From NCBI GenBank assembly GCA_049115695.1, contig JAGDZR010000025.1, positions 62,001 through 126,000 on the forward strand: a stretch of DNA of 64,000 nucleotides. Direction: 5' to 3'. This DNA comes from JAGDZR01 sp049115695. GTDB taxonomy: Bacteria; Bacteroidota; Bacteroidia; Cytophagales; Cyclobacteriaceae. Shown here piece by piece: positions 8,989-18,259 of the stretch. The notes under the pieces were generated by a model, which saw only the letters and a list, made by a program, of their open reading frames with translations, had not been told where the DNA came from and searched no databases. The translations under genes were made by a program, and so were the position numbers. Each line of letters begins with the position of its first letter. Within the stretch, counting starts at the first letter, position 1.

Positions 8989-9362
8989 CAGACTGACAAG
9001 TACTTATTGACAACATCCACCATGTTGTCATAGTTCAGCGGTTTCGGTAGATAGGCATTGATACCCATTCCTTCGAACTCATCCATTGAATAGTTTTTGG
9101 CATTACCAGTGATGGCAATAATGGGCATTTTCTTGACCTCTTCCTTTTCGTGATTTCTCACTTTAGAAGCGCACTCAATGCCATCCATAACAGGCATATT
9201 GATATCAAGTAGCAGTAGATCAAAGTTTTTACTCGCCAGCTCATCCAAAACTTCTTTTCCATTTTTTACTACAGTAATCTCATAGTTTTGGATAGACAAT
9301 ATTCTTTTTGTTAGATTCTGTATAACAGAACTGTCCTCTGCAACTAAAATTTTTTTACTCAT
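8988..9362 (-). CDS. Single-domain response regulator (CheY-like)
   Basis: A 124-aa receiver domain with no output domain. The acidic pocket is in VAEDSSVIQ, the phospho-acceptor Asp is in LLLLDINMPVMDGIE, and the conserved Thr and Lys are in IAITGNAK and YLPKPLN. The gene overlaps the end of the hybrid kinase by 8 bases. It is therefore the likely phosphate acceptor from the Hpt domain of that kinase, or a phosphate sink. Signalling onward must be through protein contacts, since nothing else is fused to it. Confidence 0.92.
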   Translation of the reverse strand: MSKKILVAEDSSVIQNLTKRILSIQNYEITVVKNGKEVLDELASKNFDLLLLDINMPVMDGIECASKVRNHEKEEVKKMPIIAITGNAKNYSMDEFEGMGINAYLPKPLNYDNMVDVVNKYLSV

Positions 9363-12300
9363 CTTTCATCAGGTTTAGATAGCTCTCCTTGAATTCGAGG
9401 TAAGCGTCTTTCAACTTAGACAATTCCTCGTTCAGGCTATCAAATTTATTTTCTTTTATTTTCTTTTCTACTATAGATGCTTGCTTGCTTAATCGTTCAA
9501 TTCCAAGAGTACCCGCATTTCCCTTTAATGTATGTAATTCGCTACGAATTGCCTCGAAGTTGCTGCTTTTGAGATTTTTTAAACTTTCAATTATTTGTCC
9601 GTTCGCTTCATTATTAAATTCCTGCAATGCTTCTTTAATTAAATCCCTGCCTCCATACTTATGCAATTGGTTAAGTGTGTTTTGATTGATAATTAACTCT
9701 TTGGCTTTTTCGTCAAATACGCGTGTATCCACTTTCTTAAGCTCAAGCTTCGTCCAAAGGCCAACCTTATCAATGAGGACCTCAGATTTGATGGGTTTGG
9801 CCAGGTAATCATCCATTCCTCCTTGAATGAACTTTGCTTTGTCCTCTTCCATCGAATAGGCGGTCATCGCCACTATCGGCGGAGTATCCTCTTTTAGAAT
9901 GTTTCTAATTGCCGAAGAGGCTTCAATGCCATCCATATCGGGCATCTGAATATCCATAAAAATCAAATCAAATGATGATTCGGTGGCACACTGAATAGCC
10001 TTGGGGCCGCTTTCTGCCTGAATCACTTTACAGCCACTTTTTTCTAAAATCCGGGAAGCTACTTTTCTGTTGATGTCGTTATCATCCACGAGTAGGATTT
10101 TTGGTTCACGTTCCAAAAACAAATTACCAATTCCGACTTGATCATGCGTTTTTTCATCAGGAGATATTTCCGTTTTTTCAGCATGAAAAGTAAACCAGAA
10201 GGTACTTCCAAATCCAGGCGTTGACACTACTGCAATTTCACCGTCCATAGATTTTACCAACTCTTTTGAAATGGCCAATCCAAGGCCTGTACCTCCGTAT
10301 TGCTTTTTATTTGAGTTGTCCAGTTGTTCAAAGCTCATAAAGAGCTTTTTTTGATTTTCAGGGTGAATGCCTATTCCTGAATCCTTTACAGAAACCTTAT
10401 ATGTAATTGAATTCTCAGATTCATCAACTTGACGAATACTCAGGTGAATCAGGCCCTTTTTGTTGGAAAATTTTATTGCATTTGAAGTAAGGTTGGATAT
10501 TACCTGTAGCAATCTTGTTTCATCAATCAGAACGTACGCAGGAATTCTGTCATCCAGGTGATAGTAGAGATTTGTGTTGTTCAGAAAGGCTTGCTGCGAA
10601 TACAGGTCGTACACTTTTTCAAATGTCTCTATCAAGTTGATAGGCTCCTTCCGAAGCTCCATTTTACCAGCTTCGATTTTAGAAAGATCGAGAATATCGT
10701 TGAGAATATTAAGTAGTGTCTCTGAGGATTTCTTTACGGTTCTTATGTATTCACTTTGTTCAATGTCCAGGTTGGTAGAAGCCAGCAGGTCGATCATCCC
10801 AATGATGCCATTCATTGGTGTTCTAATCTCGTGACTCATATTGGCGAGAAATCGTTCTTTGACCCGCAGTGAACGTTCGGCAAGTTCCTTAGCCTGCTGT
10901 AGTTCCGTATTTTTAAGGGTGATTTGAGTAATGTCACGAGCTACACCTTCAATCTCCATTTCGGATTTCTCTTTTTTGATCAATCGAACATTACATAAAA
11001 ACTCAATGTCGTCACCTTTTTTGGTTTTAACAGAACCTTGAAAATCTCGTACGCTTTGTTGGCTGTATAATTTCCTTAATAGACCAGCAATTTTTGCTTT
11101 CGAAATAATGAACCCGTCAATGCTTTTACCTATTACATTTTTTGAATCAAATCCCAGGACATCTTTCACGGAAGGACTAACCATGGTCAATTCTCCTTTC
11201 ATATTGCATCTGAAATAGATGTCCTGGAAGCTTTCAAAAATATTTCTGAACTTTTCTTCGCTTTCCTGAAGCGCTGTTTCTGCTAGTTGCTTTTCCGTGA
11301 TGTCATTTGCAATAACTGATAATTCATCAATTCTTCCATCAGTATGAAATATTGGATTTAGAAATATTTCTCTCCAGACTGTGTTTCCTTTAAAATCAGT
11401 CAGACTCGTTCTGAAGTTGATAACTTTTCCATTGAATGCTTGATCGTATTTTGACATCCAAAGATTTCGATCCTTAGTTGAGAAAGCCTCTTCATACTTA
11501 TCAGCTAAATTCATGCCTATTTGAGGACTTTCTCCGAAATAGGACATGAACGACCTGGCGTAATTTGTATTGAACGATGTAAACCGATATGTTCGGTCAA
11601 TTGACCAAATTTGATGCGTGCTACTATCAAATATGGCAGTTAGTCGTGCTGCCTGATCTTCGATTTTCTCCTTGCTAATTTTACGATTCATGGCCAGACC
11701 TACTTGGCCAGCAATGAAGTCTAATAGTTCGAGATCTTTATGATTGTAATTGATATTGTCAAATGCATAAATCATGATCACACCGATGATTTCACTACCA
11801 GAATGTATTGGCGCACCCAACCAAATACGTGGAAGTTCTCCTGAGATCGTGATGTTGTATTCCAGCCCTATTTTTGGAATGCCATCACCGTATATCATTA
11901 GTGGGCGTTGGCGTTCTGTTGTGTACCGAGTTAAAATGGCGTTAATGTCCGAAACATCAGCATCAATCTTACCCGTAGTATATGGGAAAGTATATTTCCC
12001 ATTGATTTCCTGACATATTGTAAAGTTTTGTATTTTGAGATGACTTGAAATTTCTTGATAAATGAGGCCATAAAGAGATTCAAGGTTGTTTTCCGTGTGG
12101 ATGAGTTCCGCAATGGTGAAATATAATTGTTGAGCACTCTCCGCTCTGATTCTCTCTGAGACATCAAACAATACCAGCCGATATTCCTGAGTGCTTTGCG
12201 TTATGCTGATGTATGCATGCCCGTTGACATAAATGTTTTTTCCATTCTTGGTAGTAAAAACAGTTTCGATTCTTGCTTTGGGATTTTCAAAGGATAGTTT

Positions 12301-12585
12301 ATTGATTTGATCAAGGGTTAAATCCTTTTTATCCTGATAGATGATTTCGGTTAGAGAAAGGTTGATTAGTTCATCTTGATTGAATCCGAGTTTGTATTTC
12401 CAGGACTGATTGACAAATTTAAACTTGAGTTGTTCATCGAGGATTAATATCAAATCACTTGAATGATCGAAAATTTCATTCAAATTTGAATGGCTTTGTG
12501 AATTGACCTGGCTGGATAGGAGTTGAGATTTTAATTCCTCAATTTCTAGTTTAAGGCTAGCTATTTCGTCATCCATCTGCTGCAT
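9355..12585 (-). CDS. Hybrid sensor histidine kinase (PAS-GAF-PAS-PAS-HisKA-HATPase-REC-Hpt)
   Basis: A 1076-aa multidomain phosphorelay kinase without membrane segments. Domains by eye: coiled coil 1-30, PAS about 35-150, GAF about 155-310, PAS about 312-435, PAS about 440-560, HisKA with the phospho-His near 585 (NMSHEIRTPMNG), HATPase_c about 690-805 (N, G1 and G2 boxes, e.g. QYGGTGLGLAIS), REC about 830-945 (DIQMPDMDG), and Hpt about 985-1070 with His in ELHTLKGNAG. A complete His-Asp-His relay is in one chain and ends in the separate receiver encoded next door. It is probably a cytoplasmic sensor; the ligand is unknown. Met4 is an alternative start. Confidence 0.93.
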   Translation of the reverse strand: MQQMDDEIASLKLEIEELKSQLLSSQVNSQSHSNLNEIFDHSSDLILILDEQLKFKFVNQSWKYKLGFNQDELINLSLTEIIYQDKKDLTLDQINKLSFENPKARIETVFTTKNGKNIYVNGHAYISITQSTQEYRLVLFDVSERIRAESAQQLYFTIAELIHTENNLESLYGLIYQEISSHLKIQNFTICQEINGKYTFPYTTGKIDADVSDINAILTRYTTERQRPLMIYGDGIPKIGLEYNITISGELPRIWLGAPIHSGSEIIGVIMIYAFDNINYNHKDLELLDFIAGQVGLAMNRKISKEKIEDQAARLTAIFDSSTHQIWSIDRTYRFTSFNTNYARSFMSYFGESPQIGMNLADKYEEAFSTKDRNLWMSKYDQAFNGKVINFRTSLTDFKGNTVWREIFLNPIFHTDGRIDELSVIANDITEKQLAETALQESEEKFRNIFESFQDIYFRCNMKGELTMVSPSVKDVLGFDSKNVIGKSIDGFIISKAKIAGLLRKLYSQQSVRDFQGSVKTKKGDDIEFLCNVRLIKKEKSEMEIEGVARDITQITLKNTELQQAKELAERSLRVKERFLANMSHEIRTPMNGIIGMIDLLASTNLDIEQSEYIRTVKKSSETLLNILNDILDLSKIEAGKMELRKEPINLIETFEKVYDLYSQQAFLNNTNLYYHLDDRIPAYVLIDETRLLQVISNLTSNAIKFSNKKGLIHLSIRQVDESENSITYKVSVKDSGIGIHPENQKKLFMSFEQLDNSNKKQYGGTGLGLAISKELVKSMDGEIAVVSTPGFGSTFWFTFHAEKTEISPDEKTHDQVGIGNLFLEREPKILLVDDNDINRKVASRILEKSGCKVIQAESGPKAIQCATESSFDLIFMDIQMPDMDGIEASSAIRNILKEDTPPIVAMTAYSMEEDKAKFIQGGMDDYLAKPIKSEVLIDKVGLWTKLELKKVDTRVFDEKAKELIINQNTLNQLHKYGGRDLIKEALQEFNNEANGQIIESLKNLKSSNFEAIRSELHTLKGNAGTLGIERLSKQASIVEKKIKENKFDSLNEELSKLKDAYLEFKESYLNLMKDE

Positions 12586-12622
12586 AAATTAAATTTAAAC
12601 ATTCTTTGAGATTGACCCTATC

Positions 12623-13522
12623 ATGAACAAGACGCTCATCTCTATTGTTGGACCTACAGCTTCCGGAAAAACTGAGCTTGGAATCGCTATTGCACAACAT
12701 TTCAAAACTGAAATAATTTCTGCGGATTCGAGACAATTTTATAGGGAGATGAACATTGGTACAGCCAAACCATCAACATTAGAATTGGCAACAGTGAAAC
12801 ATCACATGGTGGATAGTTTGTCAATTCATGATGAATACAGTGTAGGCGCATTTGAGAGAGAGGTAATTGAATTACTGGAAAAGTTGTTTGAAAATAAAGA
12901 TGCAGTAGTGATGGTAGGAGGGTCAGGTCTGTATTTCAAAGCTATTTGGGAAGGTTTAGACGATATGCCGGAGGTGGATCAGGATTTACGCGCTGAACTG
13001 AATGAATATGTAAAGCAAAATGGTTTAAACGCTTTACTTGAAGAATTGAAGCAGCAAGACCCAATACATTATGGGGTTGTGGATCAACAAAATCCGCAAA
13101 GGGTTATCAGAGCGATAGAGGTAGTTAGGACTACTGGTAGACCCTATTCTGATCTGCGGAAGCAGCAATCAGTGGAGAGGAATTTTAAAAACATTAAGAT
13201 TGGGATTGATTACCCAAGAGAAGATTTATACGAGAGGATAGACGCCAGAATGGACCAAATGATATTGGGAGGGTTATTCGAAGAGGCTGAAGCATTGTAC
13301 CCATTTCGAAACGTAAATGCGCTTCAAACAGTGGGGTATTCTGAAATATTCGGCATGAAGGAGGGGGAATATGACCGGGAAGAAGCTGAGCGATTGCTCA
13401 AGAGAAATAGTCGTCGATATGCCAAAAGGCAGTTCACCTGGTTTCGACGATATGATGATATCGTATGGGTAAAACCAGGTGAACTTGATCAAGTAATTTC
13501 TTTGATTGAGGCTAGATGCTAA
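12623..13522 (+). CDS. miaA: tRNA dimethylallyltransferase
   Basis: A 299-aa enzyme that transfers the dimethylallyl group to A37 of tRNAs reading UNN codons. The P-loop is GPTASGKTEL at 10-19, followed by the family motif SADSRQFYREMNIGTAKPS and the RAIEV...GRPYS segment. The C-terminal region has the usual KRNSRRYAKRQFTWFR stretch. The length matches the family. It runs away from the histidine kinase (37-base divergent gap) and overlaps pfkA by 11 bases at the 3' end. Confidence 0.96.
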   Translation: MNKTLISIVGPTASGKTELGIAIAQHFKTEIISADSRQFYREMNIGTAKPSTLELATVKHHMVDSLSIHDEYSVGAFEREVIELLEKLFENKDAVVMVGGSGLYFKAIWEGLDDMPEVDQDLRAELNEYVKQNGLNALLEELKQQDPIHYGVVDQQNPQRVIRAIEVVRTTGRPYSDLRKQQSVERNFKNIKIGIDYPREDLYERIDARMDQMILGGLFEEAEALYPFRNVNALQTVGYSEIFGMKEGEYDREEAERLLKRNSRRYAKRQFTWFRRYDDIVWVKPGELDQVISLIEARC

Positions 13523-14492
13523 GTATTTCTACCAATCTCATCATCTCATCGTTGATAGGTTTGGACTTGGAAATAGCCAGTTTGAAACTCGTATAATTGA
13601 TCTTATCGTCAATGATACCGACCATTTCATTTTTTCGTCCATTAATCAACCCTTCCACAGCAGCCATACCGAGCCTTGAAGCCAATATTCTATCATAAGA
13701 TGTAGGAGATCCTCCTCTTTGAATATGACCAAGATTGGAAACCCTGATGTCTAAGTCAGGCAACTCTGCACCTACTTTAGCCGCTATTTCGTGTGCATTT
13801 CCTTGTTCATCACCTTCCGCCACTACAACTATGGAGGATGTCTTTTGTTGCTCTCTGCCACCTTTCAAGGCGTCAATTACGTCGTGGATTCGAGTTGATG
13901 TTTCGGGTACCATGACCATTTCGGCACCACCGCCAATTCCACAGTGAATGGCTATGTATCCAGAATGACGCCCCATCACTTCCACAAAGAAAACTCTATC
14001 GTGCGAAGCGGCTGTGTCACGGATCTTGTCAATAGCATCCAGTGCAGTATTTACAGCAGTATCGAACCCAATGGTGAAATCTGACCCGTATAAGTCATTG
14101 TCAATAGTTCCTGGACATCCGATGATTGGAATACCATGTTCTTCATAAAAGATGTTGGCTCCTGTGAAAGTACCATCTCCTCCAATAGCGATCAATCCTT
14201 CAATACCTCTCTTCTTCAACTGTTCAAAGGCCTTTTTACGACCTTCTTTGGTCATGAATTCTTTACTTCTTGCTGACTTCAGGATTGTTCCACCTCTTTG
14301 CACAATGTTACTGACTGAATAAGATTTCATCTTGTAGATGTCACCTTCGATCATGCCATTGTAGCCGTACTTGATGCCATAAACATCAATACCAAGGTAC
14401 AGTGCGTTTCGAACGACAGACCTCACGCAGGCATTCATGCCTGGTGCGTCTCCACCTGAAGTAAATACTCCTATGCTCTTCATACTTTGCAA
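13512..14492 (-). CDS. pfkA: ATP-dependent 6-phosphofructokinase
   Basis: A 326-aa glycolytic enzyme that phosphorylates fructose 6-phosphate. Signatures are TSGGDAPGMNACVRS, GGDGTFTGA (ATP site), PGTIDNDL with the catalytic Asp, and MGRHSGYIA (substrate site). The glycine-aspartate arrangement is that of the ATP-dependent type. Two in-frame Met codons (1 and 4) could start it; Met4 (MKSIGVF) matches the usual family start slightly better. It is a single gene, followed by a 119-base gap to the glycan locus. Confidence 0.95.
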   Translation of the reverse strand: MQSMKSIGVFTSGGDAPGMNACVRSVVRNALYLGIDVYGIKYGYNGMIEGDIYKMKSYSVSNIVQRGGTILKSARSKEFMTKEGRKKAFEQLKKRGIEGLIAIGGDGTFTGANIFYEEHGIPIIGCPGTIDNDLYGSDFTIGFDTAVNTALDAIDKIRDTAASHDRVFFVEVMGRHSGYIAIHCGIGGGAEMVMVPETSTRIHDVIDALKGGREQQKTSSIVVVAEGDEQGNAHEIAAKVGAELPDLDIRVSNLGHIQRGGSPTSYDRILASRLGMAAVEGLINGRKNEMVGIIDDKINYTSFKLAISKSKPINDEMMRLVEILSI

Positions 14493-14611
14493 TTAGTAGA
14501 TTAAAATTGGTAGGGATGTTGTTTATTTGCTCGTAAGCGCTGCAATTTATGCAATTTATTAACCATTTCAGAGCATGGTAATATGCTTTTGAATATGAAA
14601 AAGATTTAGGA

Positions 14612-15241
14612 TTGAAAGGTTCAATAATTATTGTGGGTTACTCTGGACATGGGGTATGTGTTGCAGAGTCATGCATAAAAAGTGGAATTAAATTACATGG
14701 CTATGCTGAGAGGTTTGAGTTGGGCAATAACCCGCTAAGCCTAAATTACTTAGGTTTTGAACATGATTCCAGTTTCAAAAGTGCTTATAGTGGCTTTTCT
14801 GTAATTATTGGAATAGGAGATAATAAGATTAGAGGAGAAGTAGCAAATCATTTAAAAAGTATCGGACTTACATTGGTCACTCAAATTGATTCGAGTGCCA
14901 ATGTTTCTTCTTTGGTCGAAATTGGTGTGGGAGCATTTTTGTCTAGAAATTGTGTGGTGAACTCAGAGACAAAAATAGGAGATAATGTTATTATAAACAC
15001 AGGAGCTATTATTGAACATCAATGCATTATTGATGAATGTAGTCATATTGCTCCTGCTGCTACAATTTGTGGTAATGTTAACATCGGAAACCATTCTATG
15101 ATTGGTGCGGGTTCAGTAATCACCCCTGGAATAAAGGTTGGTAATAATTCCATTATCGGTGCAGGTTCAGTGATAATTAAGGATGTTCCCGACCATGAGT
15201 TTTGGGCAGGAAATCCCGCTAAGCATGTTAGAAATCTATGA
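14612..15241 (+). CDS. NeuD/PglD-type acyltransferase (left-handed beta-helix)
   Basis: A 209-aa protein with an N-terminal nucleotide-sugar-binding subdomain (IIIVGYSGHG at about 5-14) and a C-terminal hexapeptide-repeat beta-helix from about 95. The paired histidines in IEHQCIIDECSHIAP match the catalytic region of NeuD/PglD/LegH enzymes, which acetylate a sialic acid or a 4-amino-4,6-dideoxy sugar. The only plausible start is TTG; the ATG at 14595 is out of frame and stops at once. It heads the nonulosonate locus and could supply the N-acetyl group at the 4-amino position, or O-acetylate the finished sugar; sequence alone does not decide. Confidence 0.8.
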   Translation: MKGSIIIVGYSGHGVCVAESCIKSGIKLHGYAERFELGNNPLSLNYLGFEHDSSFKSAYSGFSVIIGIGDNKIRGEVANHLKSIGLTLVTQIDSSANVSSLVEIGVGAFLSRNCVVNSETKIGDNVIINTGAIIEHQCIIDECSHIAPAATICGNVNIGNHSMIGAGSVITPGIKVGNNSIIGAGSVIIKDVPDHEFWAGNPAKHVRNL

Positions 15242-16303
15242 GATCTTTGAGTAAAAAAAGTTCTTAATTTTTTTAGTTAAGAGGATTTCTAAGCTGTAGC
15301 CTACTAAGAGGGCAATAAGGTTGGACAAAACTACAAATAGAGTAAATGTCTCCCAGTTAGATAGATTTGGAAGATTGATAATTAGGAACATCAAAATAGT
15401 ATAGTGCAATAAGTAAAGTGTGTAAGAATAACTCGCAGTAAATTTGATGATTCGAGTTGTAGCTCTGTTAAATTTCACCCCATCAAAAATGTATATACAT
15501 AGTGTTAGGGCAATAAAAATCAAGGCTGCAAATATAGGATCGTAGACATCTAGCACTACAAAAAGTCGTCCTAATGCTGAAATGATCACTACAATAAGCA
15601 AGCTCAAACTTGATTTTTTTTTAAACCGTTCAAGTAGATCACTTGATAGCATGTAAAAGGCGAGCGCACCCATGAGCCAATAGAGAGTAAGTCCATTTCC
15701 TCTTCCTCCGATCAGATTACTGAAGGGTACAATTAAACAAATCGCAAAAAATATATATGTGATAGGGTTTCGGAATATTCGATTGATTCTGAAAAATACT
15801 AATCCAAATAACATGTAAATCCACCATTCAATTGCCAAAGTCCAAAAAGGTCTTGCTGATCCAAAACTTGTGATATTGAGAAAATCCTTGAAAATCGGAA
15901 AGTCTTGAAGCATGAAAAGATTGCCTAATAGACTCCAAAAGTTGAAGGAGTTCTTATACTGATAATCACTGCCTAGCAATATAGAGGTAAAGTCAATAAG
16001 GGCAACAAACAACATTATTGGGATAAAGGTGGTGTAGATCCTTGTAAACCGATCAATGAAATAATGTTGGAAGTCATACCTCTTTTCACTCTGATGCTTA
16101 TGAACTGTTGAATATGTTATAAGAAATCCTGAAAGAATAAAGAATATCAAAACTGCAAAATTTTGAAGCCAATCAAATCCTTTAGGATATTTTAACAAGT
16201 CTAAGATTGTTATTCCATGACCTATAACAACTAACTGTGAGCTAATTACCCGAACAAGATCAAGAAAGGTTGAGTTTCCTTCTTTAAGTTTAAATAATTT
16301 CAT
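15236..16303 (-). CDS. Acyltransferase family 3 membrane protein (OafA/YrhL type)
   Basis: A 355-aa integral membrane protein with about ten hydrophobic segments. The conserved N-terminal His is in VVIGHGITIL, and a further motif is RFTRIYTTFIP. Proteins of this family O-acetylate or otherwise acylate cell-surface sugars, using an acyl donor at the cytoplasmic side. It lies on the opposite strand inside the glycan locus: its 3' end overlaps the NeuD-like gene by 6 bases and it diverges from the NeuB gene. A role in decorating the locus glycan is likely but inferred. Confidence 0.85.
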   Translation of the reverse strand: MKLFKLKEGNSTFLDLVRVISSQLVVIGHGITILDLLKYPKGFDWLQNFAVLIFFILSGFLITYSTVHKHQSEKRYDFQHYFIDRFTRIYTTFIPIMLFVALIDFTSILLGSDYQYKNSFNFWSLLGNLFMLQDFPIFKDFLNITSFGSARPFWTLAIEWWIYMLFGLVFFRINRIFRNPITYIFFAICLIVPFSNLIGGRGNGLTLYWLMGALAFYMLSSDLLERFKKKSSLSLLIVVIISALGRLFVVLDVYDPIFAALIFIALTLCIYIFDGVKFNRATTRIIKFTASYSYTLYLLHYTILMFLIINLPNLSNWETFTLFVVLSNLIALLVGYSLEILLTKKIKNFFYSKIS

Positions 16304-16331
16304 GTTTGGAGGTAATTTCCGGAATCAATAG

Positions 16332-16360
16332 TTTGATTTGCAAATCTTCATTTAGTTTTA
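16332..16360 (+). promoter_or_regulatory. Candidate promoter of the NeuB cluster
   Basis: TTTG at 16332-16335 and TAGTTTTA at 16353-16360 are separated by 17 bases. This resembles the Bacteroidota TTTG/TAnnTTTG promoter pair, with the last base mismatched. Transcription would begin close to the TTG start at 16377 and give a very short leader. It is a match by eye only. Confidence 0.28.
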
Positions 16361-16376
16361 GTAAATCCGTACAATT

Positions 16377-17414
16377 TTGAAGGAAATCTCAAACCAAAAA
16401 CGCCCATATATAATAGCTGAAGCCGGGGTGAATCATAATGGAAGTACTGAACTGGCCCTAAAGCTGGTCAATCAGGCTAAGAAGGTTGGTGCAGACTGCA
16501 TAAAATTTCAAACATTTAAAGCTGAACGAGTGGTGACTGTCGATGCACCGAAGGCTGAATATCAAATGAAGGTGACTGATGAAAATGAGTCTCAGTTTGA
16601 TATGCTTAAGTCTTTGGAACTAGACTACAATGCATACAAAAGCATTATTGCTGAATGCTCCCAAAACTCAATTGATTTTCTTTCAACACCTTACAGCATG
16701 GAGGATGCGTTATTCTTAAATGATTTAGGGGTAGGCGCTTTTAAGATTGCTTCTGGACAATTAACTGAGCTTCCATTGCTAGCAAGTATAGCAAGGCTTA
16801 ATAAGCAAATGATTATTTCCACAGGTATGGCTACAATAGGTGAAGTTTTTGAGGCTGTACAAATCATAAGATCCAATGGTAATAATGATATTATCGTGCT
16901 ACAATGCACAACTAATTACCCATCTGATATTGAAGATGCCAATATTTTGTCAATGAACACCATTAGGGATGCTTGTGGTGTTAGGGTCGGCTATTCAGAC
17001 CATGTGGAAAATGATTATGCTTGCCTGACGGCTGTTGCTCTGGGAGCAGAGGTGATTGAAAAACACTTTACTTTGGATAGGTCAATGTCGGGACCAGATC
17101 ACAAATGCTCTGCCGATCCATCTCAATTCAAACAACTATGTTTTGGAATTGATCAAGTATATAAGTCACTAGGCTCCTGCATAAAAAAGCCTTCTCAAGC
17201 GGAAATAAGAAATGCATTCGGAATGAAAAGAAGCATAGTTGCAAAGTATGCATTAGACGCAGGCACAGTTCTTACAGAAGATTTATTGGCATTTAAAAGA
17301 CCGTCTAATGGATTACCTCCATCAGAAATACTCGATCTTATTGGTAAGAAATTGGCCAAATCCGTGGAGAAGGACGAACCGATTACTTTGTCTAAAATTG
17401 ATTGGGAAGATTGA
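16377..17414 (+). CDS. NeuB-family nonulosonic acid synthase
   Basis: A 345-aa enzyme that condenses phosphoenolpyruvate with an N-acetylated hexose to make a 9-carbon sialic-acid-like sugar. The TIM barrel (about 10-275) has the family motifs IIAEAGVNHNGS, CIKFQTFKAE, LSTPYS and GYSDHV. A C-terminal SAF (antifreeze-like) domain (about 285-345) covers the active site. The start is TTG, as no in-frame ATG lies upstream. Family members use ManNAc, 6-deoxy-diacetamido-mannose (legionaminic) or altrose (pseudaminic) derivatives; this copy is clearly different from the PseI copy at 25466. Legionaminic acid synthase is my leading guess. Confidence 0.88.
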   Translation: MKEISNQKRPYIIAEAGVNHNGSTELALKLVNQAKKVGADCIKFQTFKAERVVTVDAPKAEYQMKVTDENESQFDMLKSLELDYNAYKSIIAECSQNSIDFLSTPYSMEDALFLNDLGVGAFKIASGQLTELPLLASIARLNKQMIISTGMATIGEVFEAVQIIRSNGNNDIIVLQCTTNYPSDIEDANILSMNTIRDACGVRVGYSDHVENDYACLTAVALGAEVIEKHFTLDRSMSGPDHKCSADPSQFKQLCFGIDQVYKSLGSCIKKPSQAEIRNAFGMKRSIVAKYALDAGTVLTEDLLAFKRPSNGLPPSEILDLIGKKLAKSVEKDEPITLSKIDWED

Positions 17415-18259
17415 TGGAGATATATGTTAGTTCACTTGCTTTTAAGGGAGCTTCAGTTTCAGATTTAGCTGATCAAGCACATCATAACAATTATTCTATT
17501 GAGTTTAGTTCAGGGTTACCTTATGATTCTAATGCTGAGAAAATATATACATCATGTAAAGTAAAACGTTTGTTGCATAATTATTTTCCGGCACCAAAAG
17601 ATCCTTTTGTAATCAATTTGGCTTCATCTAATGAGAAAATAAGGAGGAGGTCAATAGATCATTGTATAAGTGGACTAAATCTTTCAGCTTCATCCGGGTC
17701 TTCTTTTTTTGCGGCTCATGCGGGATTTTGCATAGATCCGGAACCTACCATGCTAGGCAACAGCATTACAATTACTAATGAATTCAAAAGGAGTCTTCAC
17801 TGGCAGCTATTTATTGACTCTATTTCGGAAGTATTGAAATCGGCTAAAAAGATTGGAGTGCACTTTTTTATTGAGAATAATGTGTTAACAAAAAAGAACT
17901 ATTTGAATAAGGTTAACCCGCTTCTTTGCTGTGAAAGTGGTGAAATACTGAAGCTTGTGGATGAAGTATCTAGCGACGAATTTGGAATATTATTAGATAC
18001 AGCTCACCTAAAGGTTTCAAGTAAAACACTTGATTTAAATCTTCATTCTGAGTATAAAACATTAAAAAATTGTGTTAGAGCCTTCCATCATAGTGATAAT
18101 GATGGAGAAACTGATTCTAACGATTTGCTCACCGAATCATATTGGTTTTTGCCTTATGTTAAAGATGTTAAAGCATTCACTCATATCGTCGAGGTAAAAA
18201 ATATCAGCATTAATCAAATAAATAATCAAATAGAATTATTGAAGAGAAATGCAAATTGA
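17414..18259 (+). CDS. TIM-barrel sugar isomerase/epimerase-like protein
   Basis: A 281-aa protein resembling the xylose isomerase-like TIM-barrel (AP endonuclease family 2) superfamily. Candidate metal ligands are in FAAHAGF, FFIENN, GILLDTAHL and RAFHHSDN, with a late Glu in HIVEVKN. These proteins isomerise or epimerise sugars and sugar phosphates, or act as ketohexose epimerases. The ATG at 17414 overlaps the NeuB stop as TGATG; a TTG start 12 bases earlier is possible but less likely. Position between the synthase and the aminotransferase suggests a role in making the NeuB substrate. The function is not established. Confidence 0.72.
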   Translation: MEIYVSSLAFKGASVSDLADQAHHNNYSIEFSSGLPYDSNAEKIYTSCKVKRLLHNYFPAPKDPFVINLASSNEKIRRRSIDHCISGLNLSASSGSSFFAAHAGFCIDPEPTMLGNSITITNEFKRSLHWQLFIDSISEVLKSAKKIGVHFFIENNVLTKKNYLNKVNPLLCCESGEILKLVDEVSSDEFGILLDTAHLKVSSKTLDLNLHSEYKTLKNCVRAFHHSDNDGETDSNDLLTESYWFLPYVKDVKAFTHIVEVKNISINQINNQIELLKRNAN

